A stretch of DNA of 64,000 bases from NCBI RefSeq assembly GCF_030283205.1, contig NZ_JASNWF010000012.1, forward strand, positions 186,001 to 250,000, read 5' to 3'. Below the pieces are notes generated by a model. The model did no database searches, was not told the origin of the DNA, and saw only the letters and a program-made list of their open reading frames with translations. A program made the translations under genes and the position numbers. This document shows positions 15,196 to 22,771 of this stretch, piece by piece (the stretch's first letter is position 1; each line of letters starts with the position of its first letter). The DNA comes from Actinomadura opuntiae (lineage in GTDB: Bacteria; Actinomycetota; Actinomycetes; Streptosporangiales; Streptosporangiaceae).

Positions 15196-16641
15196 TCAAC
15201 CGTCCAGCCGCTCCAGTTGCGTCCGGACGAACTGTTCCAGCCGGGCCGATTCGTCGAACCGCGTGAGCAGTTCCTTGGTGAGCCGTTCCACCCTGTCGCG
15301 GACCGGTTCGGACTCCTCGTCCGCCGTTTCCGCCGCGCCCGCATAACGTCCGGGAGTGAGGACGTGGCCGTGGTCGCGGATCTCGCCCAGCGCGGCCGAA
15401 CGGCAGAACCCCAACTCGTCGGCGTACGGGCGCGAAGCGCTCGGGCCGCCGCGCCAGGAGTGGTACGTTCCCGCGATCCTGGCGATGTCGTCGCCGGTCA
15501 GGACGCGTTCGGTGCGGTCGAGCAGCGTCCCCATGGAACGGGCGTCGACGAACAGCACCTTTCCCCGCCGGTCGTCGCGTCCGCCGTCCGGACCCTTGTC
15601 CTTGGACAGGAACCACAGGCACGCGGGAATGGGCGTCGTACGGAACAACTGCGGTGGCAACGCGACCACGCACGAGACCAGATCGGCCTCGACCATCGCC
15701 GCCCGTATCTCGCTCTCGCCCGACTGCCGCGACGACATCGAGCCGTTCGCCATCACCACTCCGGCCGCGCCGCGCGGGCCGAGTTTGGACACGATGTGCT
15801 GCATCCAGGCGAAATTGGCGTTCCCGGCCGGCGGCACCCCGAACCGCCAGCGCGGGTCGCCGGCGTCGCGGTACCAGTCCGACAGGTTGAACGGCGGATT
15901 GGCCAGCACGTGGTCGGCGAGCAGGCCGGGATGCGCGTCCTCGTAGAAGGTGTCGGCGTGCCGCGCGGACAGGTCGCCCGCGATCCCGTGGATGGCGAGG
16001 TTCATCCGGGCGAGCCGCCAGGTGCGGGCGTTGGCCTCCTGCCCGTGCACCGCGATGTCGCCGCTGCGGCCCCGCCGGCTCAGCACGAACTTCTCCGCCT
16101 GGACGAACATCCCGCCCGAGCCGCAGCACGGGTCGTACACCCGCCCCTTGTACGGTTCCAGGACGTCCACCAGCAGTTTCACCACGCTCTTCGGCGTGTA
16201 GAACTCGCCGCCGCGGCGGCCCTCCGCGCGGGCGAACGTCTCCAGGAAGTACTCGTAGACCTCGCCGAGCAGGTCGCGGGCGGACTCCCGGTCCCGGCCG
16301 GTGAACCGCGCGTCGCCGATGACGCCGGCGAGGTCGGCGAGCCGCCGCTGGTCGACGTTGTCCGCGCTGAAGATCGTCGGGAGGGCGCCGTCCAGCGACG
16401 GCTCGGCCCGCATCACGGCCGCCATGGCCGCGTCGATCCGCGCGCCGATCGGTCCCGGACCGGACACGACGGCGGGCCAGCGGGCCGTTTCCGGAATGCC
16501 GGGGAACGCGGACGAGGCGTATTTGAGGAAGACGAGGCCGAGCACGAAATCCCGGTACTGCGAGGCGTCCATGGACCCGCGCAGTTTCGCGGCGGCCTTC
16601 CACAGGACGTCCTGCAGTTCCGCGATTCCCGTTTGCGTCAC
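15196..16641 (-). CDS. hsdM: Type I restriction-modification DNA methyltransferase subunit
   Basis: A 481-residue N6-adenine methylase. The N-terminal HsdM helical domain (LQDVLWKAAAKLRGSMDASQYRDFVLGLVFLKYAS) is followed by the N6_Mtase domain with motif I DPCCGSGGMF (170-179) and the catalytic NPPF (248-251, ANPPFNLSDWY). The GEFYTPKSVVKLLVDVLEP segment is also diagnostic. The GTG start at 16641 gives the usual HsdM N-terminus. It has no ribosome site but sits 8 bases after a TAGAGT -10 box, consistent with a leaderless mRNA. hsdS follows after 4 bases. No hsdR is present in the window on either side. Confidence 0.95.
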   Translation of the reverse strand: MTQTGIAELQDVLWKAAAKLRGSMDASQYRDFVLGLVFLKYASSAFPGIPETARWPAVVSGPGPIGARIDAAMAAVMRAEPSLDGALPTIFSADNVDQRRLADLAGVIGDARFTGRDRESARDLLGEVYEYFLETFARAEGRRGGEFYTPKSVVKLLVDVLEPYKGRVYDPCCGSGGMFVQAEKFVLSRRGRSGDIAVHGQEANARTWRLARMNLAIHGIAGDLSARHADTFYEDAHPGLLADHVLANPPFNLSDWYRDAGDPRWRFGVPPAGNANFAWMQHIVSKLGPRGAAGVVMANGSMSSRQSGESEIRAAMVEADLVSCVVALPPQLFRTTPIPACLWFLSKDKGPDGGRDDRRGKVLFVDARSMGTLLDRTERVLTGDDIARIAGTYHSWRGGPSASRPYADELGFCRSAALGEIRDHGHVLTPGRYAGAAETADEESEPVRDRVERLTKELLTRFDESARLEQFVRTQLERLDG

Positions 16642-16649
16642 ATCGGCAG

Positions 16650-16655
16650 ACTCTA
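16650..16655 (-). promoter_or_regulatory. -10 box TAGAGT for a leaderless hsdM transcript
   Basis: The hexamer lies 8 bases before the hsdM GTG, the spacing expected if transcription starts at the start codon. Leaderless messages are common in actinobacteria. No convincing -35 is seen. The rest of the divergent gap to 16816 shows no other clear motif. Confidence 0.4.
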
Positions 16656-16816
16656 GGCAGTCCGCGCCCGGCCCGCGAGCACCGGCCGCGGGACCGGGGA
16701 GCGGCCGCCTCCGGCCGTCCGGCGGCGATGTGCGGCGTTGTCCGGGAAAACGTGAATTCGGCTCACCCTGGCGGGTTAGGGTGAAGATCGCTCCAGAGCC
16801 GGACGAGAGGCACGAG

Positions 16817-17614
16817 GTGAACGACGGCTGGACGCCCCGCGAAGTGGACATGCAGGTGCCGAACGTGGCCCGCATGTACGACTACTACCTCGGCGGCAAG
16901 GACAACTACGCGGCCGACCGCGAGGCGGCCGAGAAGATCCTCGCCCGCGCGCCGTTCACCCCCGTCCTGGCCAGGCACAACCGCGCCTTCCTGCAGCGCG
17001 CCGCCCGGCACCTCGCCGCGGCGGGCGTCCGGCAGTTCCTCGACGTCGGGACGGGGCTGCCGACGCGCGGCAACGTCCACGAGGTGGTCCGGGAGCTCGT
17101 GCCGGACGCGAGGGTCGCCTACCTCGACGTCGACCCGGTCGTGGTCGCGCACGGGCGCGCCCTCACCGCCACCGACGACCGGACGGTCGTCCTGGAGCAC
17201 GACCTGCGCGACGTCGAGGCGATCCTCGCCGACCCGGTGCTGCGGGAGACGATCGACTTCGGCGAGCCGGTCGGGCTGATGCTGCTGGCCGTCCTGCACT
17301 GCCTGAGCGACGAGGAGGACCCCTACGGGTCCGTCGCGGCGCTGCGCGACGCGCTGCCGTCCGGCAGCCACGTCGTCATCTCGCACATCACCGGCGACGA
17401 CGCGGTGACGGAGAACTCGACCGAGGTCTACGGCCACGCCAACACCGGCATGACGCACCGCAGCCGCGAGCGGCAGCTGCGCTTCTTCGACGGCTGGACG
17501 CTGCTGGAGCCCGGCCTGGTCCGGCTGGACGAATGGCGTCCCGAGCCCGCCACCGGGACGATCGGCGCCGGCGGCGACTACTTCCTCTGCGGGGTCGGCG
17601 CGAAGACGTCCTGA
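16817..17614 (+). CDS. DUF574-family S-adenosyl methyltransferase (second copy)
   Basis: A 265-residue relative of the protein at 9414-10241: ARMYDYYLGGKDNYAADRE, FLDVGTGLPTRGNVHEV, ARVAYLDVDPVVVAHGRALT and VGLMLLAVLHCLSDEEDP. The C-terminus carries HRSRERQLRFFDGWTLLEPGLVRLDEWRPE, the usual end of this family. The GTG at 16817 is preceded by GAGAGG about 10 bases upstream. It diverges from hsdM. The substrate is unknown; the family is confined mostly to actinobacteria and often occurs in many copies per genome. Confidence 0.92.
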   Translation: MNDGWTPREVDMQVPNVARMYDYYLGGKDNYAADREAAEKILARAPFTPVLARHNRAFLQRAARHLAAAGVRQFLDVGTGLPTRGNVHEVVRELVPDARVAYLDVDPVVVAHGRALTATDDRTVVLEHDLRDVEAILADPVLRETIDFGEPVGLMLLAVLHCLSDEEDPYGSVAALRDALPSGSHVVISHITGDDAVTENSTEVYGHANTGMTHRSRERQLRFFDGWTLLEPGLVRLDEWRPEPATGTIGAGGDYFLCGVGAKTS

Positions 17615-17766
17615 CGGGCGCGGCCGTGCGGTTTTGTGGCACGGCTGACAAGGCCGGGCCGGCCGATGCGTCACGGCGGCCATTGGAATAAGTGTCCAAT
17701 TACCCTAGTGTTCCGGAGGCCGTCACAGGGACGGCTCCGGGGGGACGACACGAAGGGTTCACGGTC

Positions 17767-19035
17767 ATGCACAGCAGTGTCCGCCGGGGCCTGCGCGCCG
17801 TGCTGGCGTCCTGCGTCGGCGCCGCCATGACGGCGGCCGCCCTGCAGGGGACGGCCGCCGCCGCGCCGCAGGACGCCCCGGCTCCGGCCCAGCCTCCCGC
17901 CCAGGATCCGTTCTACCGGCCGCCCTCGCCGCTGCCCGCCGGGCAGCCCGGCGACGTCATCCGCTCCCGCCCGTCGCTGTTCACGGTCGACCCGATCGGC
18001 CACTCGCCCTACGGGGGAGTGAAGTCCTGGCAGGTGCTGTACCGGTCGCAGACGGCCGCCGGCGCGCCGACGGCGGTGTCGGGCACCGTCCTCGTCCCGG
18101 ACAAGCCGTGGACGGGCGCCGGCAAGCGCCCCGTCGTGTCCTACGCGGTCGGGACGCGCGGGCTCGGCGACGCCTGCGCGCCGTCCTACACCCTCACCCA
18201 GGGCCTGGACTACGAGGAACTGTTCGTCATCGACGCGCTCAACCAGGGCTGGGCCGTCGCGCTCACCGACATGGAGGGCCTCGGCACCCCCGGCCAGCAC
18301 ACCTACGAGGTCGGGCGCTCGCAGGGCATGGCCGTGCTCAACATGGCGCGGGCCGCCGAGCGCCTCCCCGACGCCGGGCTCGCCGGCGCCCCCGTCGCGA
18401 TCAAGGGCTACTCGCAGGGCGGGACGTCCGCCGGATGGGCCGCCGAGCTGGCCAGGTCGTACGCGCCGGACCTCGACCTCAAGGGCGTCGCCGCCGGCGG
18501 CGTCCCCGCCGACCTGCGCGCGGTCGCCGCGAGCCTGGACGGCAGCCCGTTCGTCGCGCTCATGTTCATGGCCGCCGTCGGCTACGACGCCGCCTACCCC
18601 GAACTGAAGCTGGACGGCTACCTCAACGACAACGGGCGCGCGCTGCTGGCGAAGGCCAAGGACATGTGCCTGGTCAGCTTCGACGGCCCGGCCACGGTGC
18701 TGGAGACCGCGTTCAAGAAGATCAGCGACTACACCACGACCAACCCGCTGAACACCCCGCAGTGGCAGGCCCGGCTGGACGAGAACAAGCTCGGCTCCAC
18801 CGCGCCGAGCGTCCCCGTCTTCCAGGGGCAGGCGCTGCTGGACGAGATCATCCCGGCCAAGCAGGCCGAGACCCTCGACCGCGACTGGTGCGCCAAGGGC
18901 GCCAACGTCACCTACAAGAGCTACCCGATCGCCGAGCACGCGACCGGCATGCTCGAAAGCGAGGGGGACATGATGGCCTTCCTCGCGGACCGGTTCGCCG
19001 GCAAGCCCGTCCAGGGCAACTGCCCCGCCAAGTGA
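17767..19035 (+). CDS. Secreted triacylglycerol-lipase-like protein (LIP family)
   Basis: A 422-residue exported hydrolase. A signal peptide with RR near residues 6-7 and a long Ala-rich core ends around residue 33 (AAAA-PQD). The alpha/beta-hydrolase nucleophile is S216 in GYSQGG. The SYAVGTRGLGDACAPS segment and the late HATGMLESEG (likely the catalytic His) are typical of the secretory lipase family. An acidic residue in GQALLDEIIP is a candidate third member. The predicted substrate is lipids or esters outside the cell. The 152-base upstream gap has ATTGGA/TCCAAT inverted repeats at 17682-17700, possibly an operator. Confidence 0.88.
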   Translation: MHSSVRRGLRAVLASCVGAAMTAAALQGTAAAAPQDAPAPAQPPAQDPFYRPPSPLPAGQPGDVIRSRPSLFTVDPIGHSPYGGVKSWQVLYRSQTAAGAPTAVSGTVLVPDKPWTGAGKRPVVSYAVGTRGLGDACAPSYTLTQGLDYEELFVIDALNQGWAVALTDMEGLGTPGQHTYEVGRSQGMAVLNMARAAERLPDAGLAGAPVAIKGYSQGGTSAGWAAELARSYAPDLDLKGVAAGGVPADLRAVAASLDGSPFVALMFMAAVGYDAAYPELKLDGYLNDNGRALLAKAKDMCLVSFDGPATVLETAFKKISDYTTTNPLNTPQWQARLDENKLGSTAPSVPVFQGQALLDEIIPAKQAETLDRDWCAKGANVTYKSYPIAEHATGMLESEGDMMAFLADRFAGKPVQGNCPAK

Positions 19036-19062
19036 CGCTCTCCGTCAGATGACGCCGAAGGG

Positions 19063-19086
19063 GGGCGGGCCGGGAACGGCCCGTCC
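19063..19086. terminator. Convergent hairpin terminator
   Basis: A 10-bp stem with one G-T pair (GGGCGGGCCG, loop GGAA, CGGCCCGTCC) lies between the convergent lipase and lipB stop codons. Confidence 0.7.
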
Positions 19087-19087
19087 C

Positions 19088-19798
19088 TCACGCCTCGCGC
19101 CGCCAGGCCTCTACGATCAGCCGCCGCACCTCCGCCTGCGTGACCGGCGCCAGCCCCCGCCGCTCCCGCTCCCGGCACACCGACGTCATCTCCACGTCCG
19201 GCATCCCGCACGGCACCGCCCACGTCCACGGCGCGGGGTCGGCGTCGACGTCCATGGAGAACCCGTGCGCGCTGACGCCCCGCGAGATGTGCATCCCCAA
19301 CGAGACGATCTTGCGTCCCTCGGCCGTCCACACTCCGGTCAGCAGCGGGCCGCCCGGCGGGGTGTCCCGCCGCTCCGCCGCGATGCCGAGCTCGCCGAGC
19401 ACCCCGACCAGCAGGTTCTCGATGTCGCGCAGCAGGCCCACCACGTCGCGCGGGTCGGCGAGCTTCAGGATCGGGTACCCGACGATCTGCTCCGGCGAGT
19501 GGTAGGTGAGCTTCCCGCCGCGCCGGACCTCCACCACCGGGATGCCGTGCGCCGGGTCGGGCCGCTCCTCCGGCGGCGTCCGCCGCCCCACCGTGTAGGT
19601 GCGCGGATGCGACAGGATCCACAGCGTGTCGTCGGCGGCGCCGGCCTGCCGGTCCCGCACCATCCGCTCCATGGCCTCGATCGCCTCGGCGTAGTCGACG
19701 AGCTCGCTCTCGATCACCCGCAGCGGCCCGCCCTCGCGGCGGGCCCGCAGCCCGGTGCGCGCGGTGCCCGGCTCGCCGTGGGACGTCGTCAATGACAT
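19088..19798 (-). CDS. lipB: Octanoyl-[acyl-carrier protein]:protein N-octanoyltransferase
   Basis: A 236-residue LipB. The family signature RGGKLTYHSPEQIVGYP lies at 93-109. The catalytic pair is K163 (GRKIVSLG) and C197 (AVPCGM), with HGFSMDVD between. It transfers octanoate from acyl carrier protein to lipoyl domains, the first step of lipoate synthesis. ATG 19798 is preceded by a strong GGGGAGG site. lipA, often nearby in actinobacteria, is not in the window. Confidence 0.93.
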   Translation of the reverse strand: MSLTTSHGEPGTARTGLRARREGGPLRVIESELVDYAEAIEAMERMVRDRQAGAADDTLWILSHPRTYTVGRRTPPEERPDPAHGIPVVEVRRGGKLTYHSPEQIVGYPILKLADPRDVVGLLRDIENLLVGVLGELGIAAERRDTPPGGPLLTGVWTAEGRKIVSLGMHISRGVSAHGFSMDVDADPAPWTWAVPCGMPDVEMTSVCRERERRGLAPVTQAEVRRLIVEAWRREA

Positions 19799-19861
19799 GA
19801 ATCCTCCCCGCCGCGAGTGTATCCGGGCGCCGATGCCGGTCCCGCGAGGCAGGATGGTCGC

Positions 19862-20251
19862 ATGGATCTGGTGGACTTTTTGCGCGCCCGGCTGGCCAAG
19901 GACGAGCAGGTCGCCCGGGCGTGCTCCGGCGCCGCCTGGGCGGCCGCGTCCGGCGGCACCGTCCGGCTCGACGGCGGCGACGGCCCCGGCGACGAGCCCG
20001 GCTTTGTCGCGTCGGCCGAGAACGCCTCGTACGCCGAGCACATCGCCCGCCACGACCCGTCCCGCGTCCTCCAGGACGCGGCCGCCAGACGGCAGCTCGT
20101 CGACGACTGCGAGAAGCACGCCTGGATCATCGCCCAGGGCCGCGCCACCCCCGAGCAGCAGGCCGCGCAGGCCGTCCGCGAGCAGGCGCTCCGCCTCCTC
20201 GCCCTGCCGTACGCGCACCACCCCGACTACCAGGTGGAATGGCGCGCCTAG
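19862..20251 (+). CDS. DUF6221-type small protein
   Basis: A 129-residue protein starting MDLVDFLRARLAKDEQVARA and containing HIARHDPSRVLQDAAARRQLVDDCEK, then a C-terminal LRLLALPYAHHPDYQVEWRA. This 'F-L-x-x-R-L-x-x-D-E...HIARHDPxRVL...' pattern is the actinobacterial DUF6221 family, often phage- or element-associated, of unknown function. Its stop codon overlaps the stop of the convergent gene at 20248 within the shared CTAG. Confidence 0.8.
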   Translation: MDLVDFLRARLAKDEQVARACSGAAWAAASGGTVRLDGGDGPGDEPGFVASAENASYAEHIARHDPSRVLQDAAARRQLVDDCEKHAWIIAQGRATPEQQAAQAVREQALRLLALPYAHHPDYQVEWRA

Positions 20252-20877
20252 GGCGACTCGACGAGGGCGGGGTGGCGCGGGTCGTCGGTCTTCAGGACGA
20301 CGTCGGCGGTCCGCAGCGGCTCGGCCTCGCGGTCGTAGCGCGCGAACGCGGGAAGCGTCCACGCCTCCTCGCCGGGGGTGCGGCGGGCCAGCGCGGCGGG
20401 CGACATCGTCAGGTGGACGGTCAGGTCGAACGGCAGCCCCCGGCCGAGCAGCAGCGGCCCGTCCAGCAGCAGGACACCGCCGGGCCGGAGCGCCGTGTAC
20501 CGCGCCCGCGTCGCCCGGTCGCGTTCGCTGTCCCACAGGCTCGGCAGCACCTTCCCGGTGCCGCCGGGCTCCAGCGGCGCCAGCACCTCGCGCATGAGTC
20601 CGCCCACGTCGAGCCACTCGTCGTAGTACACGTCGGGGTCCTCGCGGCCGAACTCGTAGCGCAGCGACGCCGGCCGCAGGAAGTCCCGCGCCGACACCCG
20701 CACGACGTCGCGGCCTGCCGCGCGCAGCGGCCCGGCCAGCGCGTCGGCGAGCACCCACGGCTCCGCCGCCGGCGCCCCGTCGACCGCGACCCGCCGCCAC
20801 GTCTCGCGCGGCGCGCCGTCGATCCGGCCGCACACCTCCTCGACCGCCCGCTCGGGCGTGATCGCTCGCGCACGCAT
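20248..20877 (-). CDS. Uridine-kinase-like P-loop protein with degenerate Walker A
   Basis: A 209-residue protein with the layout of actinobacterial uridine kinase-like proteins: VRVSARDFLRPASLRYEFGREDPDVYYDEWLD, then GVLLLDGPLLLGRGLPFDLTVHL and the late RTADVVLKTDDPRHP. The phosphate-binding loop should be at 31-42 (VAVDGAPAAEPW) but the expected GKS/GKT is missing and replaced by AEP. The fold is kept while ATP binding is probably lost or altered. It may be a former kinase turned regulator, or a decaying gene. ATG 20877 follows a G-rich ribosome site. Confidence 0.75.
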   Translation of the reverse strand: MRARAITPERAVEEVCGRIDGAPRETWRRVAVDGAPAAEPWVLADALAGPLRAAGRDVVRVSARDFLRPASLRYEFGREDPDVYYDEWLDVGGLMREVLAPLEPGGTGKVLPSLWDSERDRATRARYTALRPGGVLLLDGPLLLGRGLPFDLTVHLTMSPAALARRTPGEEAWTLPAFARYDREAEPLRTADVVLKTDDPRHPALVESP

Positions 20878-21211
20878 CCCCCCATCCTGCAACACGCCCG
20901 CGCCGGCGTGGTATTCAACGTCGGCAATAATGGCCACTTAACCGGAGATTTGCCATTTATGGCCCCTGATGTTCTGCGTTTGGAGGCCGTTCTTCTGTAG
21001 CGTCGCCGCGACGTGTTGTCGCCGCAAGGGACCTGTGGCGACAACACGTCGTCCGCTCTCGCCGGAGGTGGCCTCGGACCTGCGCGAACAGGCGTGCCGT
21101 CCGGCGATTGGAGCGTTCCCGGGCCGGGTAGCTCATCGGCCGTATGCGCGCGTGCCGTGGGGTGGGCCGGCGTGCGTCTGCGCATCGGTCTCGGCGGGGC
21201 GAGGGGGACGC
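20878..21211. other. Intergenic region with AT-richer patch and 15-bp inverted repeat
   Basis: This 334-base gap holds a relatively AT-rich stretch (about 20915-20965), which is a likely promoter zone. It also holds a perfect 15-bp inverted repeat, CGACGTGTTGTCGCC at 21009-21023 and GGCGACAACACGTCG at 21037-21051, with a 13-base spacer. The repeat lies 160 bases before the nar remnant. It could be a terminator-like hairpin or an operator. No ORF with coding character is seen. Confidence 0.5.
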
Positions 21212-22027
21212 ATGGCATCGGCAACGGGGCGGTCGCGTGACGGAGCGCCTTCCAAAAGGCATGAGCCGATGGCGCCGCTGCTGCCCGGTGGTGAGCCAAT
21301 CGAGAAAATGCTGCGGCAGGCGCAATTCTTCGTTCCCGGAAAACCGTCCGACGACTACCGGCGTCTCCATCGGCACGGCGGACGCGGCGCCGAGGAGTTC
21401 TACCGGGAGCGCTGGCGGCACGACCGGGAGGTCCGCTCCACTCACGGGGTGAACTGCACGGGGTCGTGCTCGTGGAAGGTGTACGTCAAGGACGGCATCA
21501 TCACCTGGGAGACGCAGCAGACCGACTATCCGTCGGTCGGCCCGGATTCGCCCGAGTACGAGCCGCCCACCGAGGTCGCGCAGCATTACGTCGAGACGTT
21601 CGACCTGCGCCGCCGCTGCGCGCTCTACCTCAGCTACTACCGCTACGGCGACACCCGCAAGCGCGGGATGGCGATGCTCAGCTTCAAGGCGGCGTACCGC
21701 GCGGCCGGGTTCGAGCCGTCCGAGGACGAGCTGCCCGACTACCTGCCGCTCGTCCTCGACTTCGCGGCGCTCGGCCCGCGCGGCGAGAAGCTGCTGCGCG
21801 GCCACCGCGCCGACCTGGAACTGCTGCGCCGCGCCCTGACCGACGCGGGGACCCCCTACGCCGACGTCGTGGCCGCCGTGTGCGCGCGGCTGCCGAAGCT
21901 GGGCCGCCGGGACCTGGCACTGGTGCGCCGGGCCTGGGAGCAGGGACCACCGGAGGAGGAGGTGGGGCTGGAGCCGTTCGCCCCGCCGGAGTACCTCGAC
22001 GGCAGCGGAACGGGGGCGCGGCGATGA
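21212..22027 (+). pseudogene. narG'-'narJ in-frame fusion left by deletion
   Basis: The 271-residue frame starts as a nitrate reductase alpha subunit: FYRERWRHDREVRSTHGVNC, then TGSCSWKVYVKDGIITWETQ and QTDYPSVGPDSPEYEP. This covers the region that binds the N-terminal iron-sulfur cluster. At residue 118/119 (nt about 21566) it switches to the chaperone NarJ: EVAQHYVETFDLRRRCALYL, YRYGDTRKRGMAMLSFKAAY, ending EEEVGLEPFAPPEYL. About 1,100 residues of NarG, all of NarH and the first ~70 residues of NarJ are missing. The frame stays open and overlaps narI by four bases. An active reductase cannot be made from this locus. A good ribosome site (GAGGGGGA) precedes ATG 21212. An assembly error is the main alternative. 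Confidence 0.9.
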
Positions 22028-22767
22028 GCGGTTTCCAGACGTGGTGGTGGGTGATCCTGCCCTACGCGGCGATGGTGGTGTTCGTCGTCGGGCACGTCTG
22101 GCGCTGGCGCTACGACCAGTTCGGCTGGACGAGCCGCTCCACGCAGCTGCAGGAGCGGCGGCTGCTGAAGTGGGGCGCGCCGCTGTTCCACTACTCGACG
22201 TTCGCCGCCATCGCCGGGCACGTCATCGGCATCCTGATTCCGAGGTCGTTCACCGAATGGCTCGGCGTCCCGGAACGCGCCTACACGCTGTTTTCCGGCA
22301 TCGCCGGGTCGGTCGCGGCGATCGGGGTGCTCGTCGGCGCGGGCATCCTGATCTTCCGGCGGATGGGCGTGCCGCGCGTGCGCGCCACCACGAGCGCGGT
22401 CGACTACCTCGCGCTGGTCCTGCTCGGCATCATCAGCCTGCTCGGCATCTACCTGACGCTCGGCGTGCAGGAGTTCGGGGACGGCTACGACTACCGCACC
22501 ACGGTGTCGGTGTGGTTCCGCAGCCTGTTCGCGGGCGCGCCCGACCACCGGGCGATCGGCGACGCGCCGGTGATGTACCAGGTGCACGCCACCGCCGCCT
22601 GGTTGATCTTCGCGGTGTGGCCGTTCAGCCGGCTCGTGCACGCCTGGAGCTACCCGCTGTGGTACCTGTGGCGGCCCTACGTCGTCTACCGCGACCGGCG
22701 CGCCGGCCCGCCGCCCGAGCCGGGCACCGGCGGCCGCCGGTGGCGGAGGATCGGCGTGCGGTACTGA
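22024..22767 (+). CDS. narI: Respiratory nitrate reductase gamma subunit
   Basis: A 247-residue cytochrome b subunit with five predicted membrane helices (starting WWWVILPYAAMVVFVVGHVW). Candidate heme histidines are in HYSTFAAIAGH and in HATAAWLIFAVWPFSRLVH near the C-terminus. NarI passes electrons from menaquinol to NarH. Here narH and most of narG are absent, so the subunit has no partner encoded in the window; the sequence itself looks intact. ATG 22024 overlaps the stop of the narG-narJ fusion (ATGA). Confidence 0.93.
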   Translation: MSGFQTWWWVILPYAAMVVFVVGHVWRWRYDQFGWTSRSTQLQERRLLKWGAPLFHYSTFAAIAGHVIGILIPRSFTEWLGVPERAYTLFSGIAGSVAAIGVLVGAGILIFRRMGVPRVRATTSAVDYLALVLLGIISLLGIYLTLGVQEFGDGYDYRTTVSVWFRSLFAGAPDHRAIGDAPVMYQVHATAAWLIFAVWPFSRLVHAWSYPLWYLWRPYVVYRDRRAGPPPEPGTGGRRWRRIGVRY

Positions 22768-22771
22768 CCCC

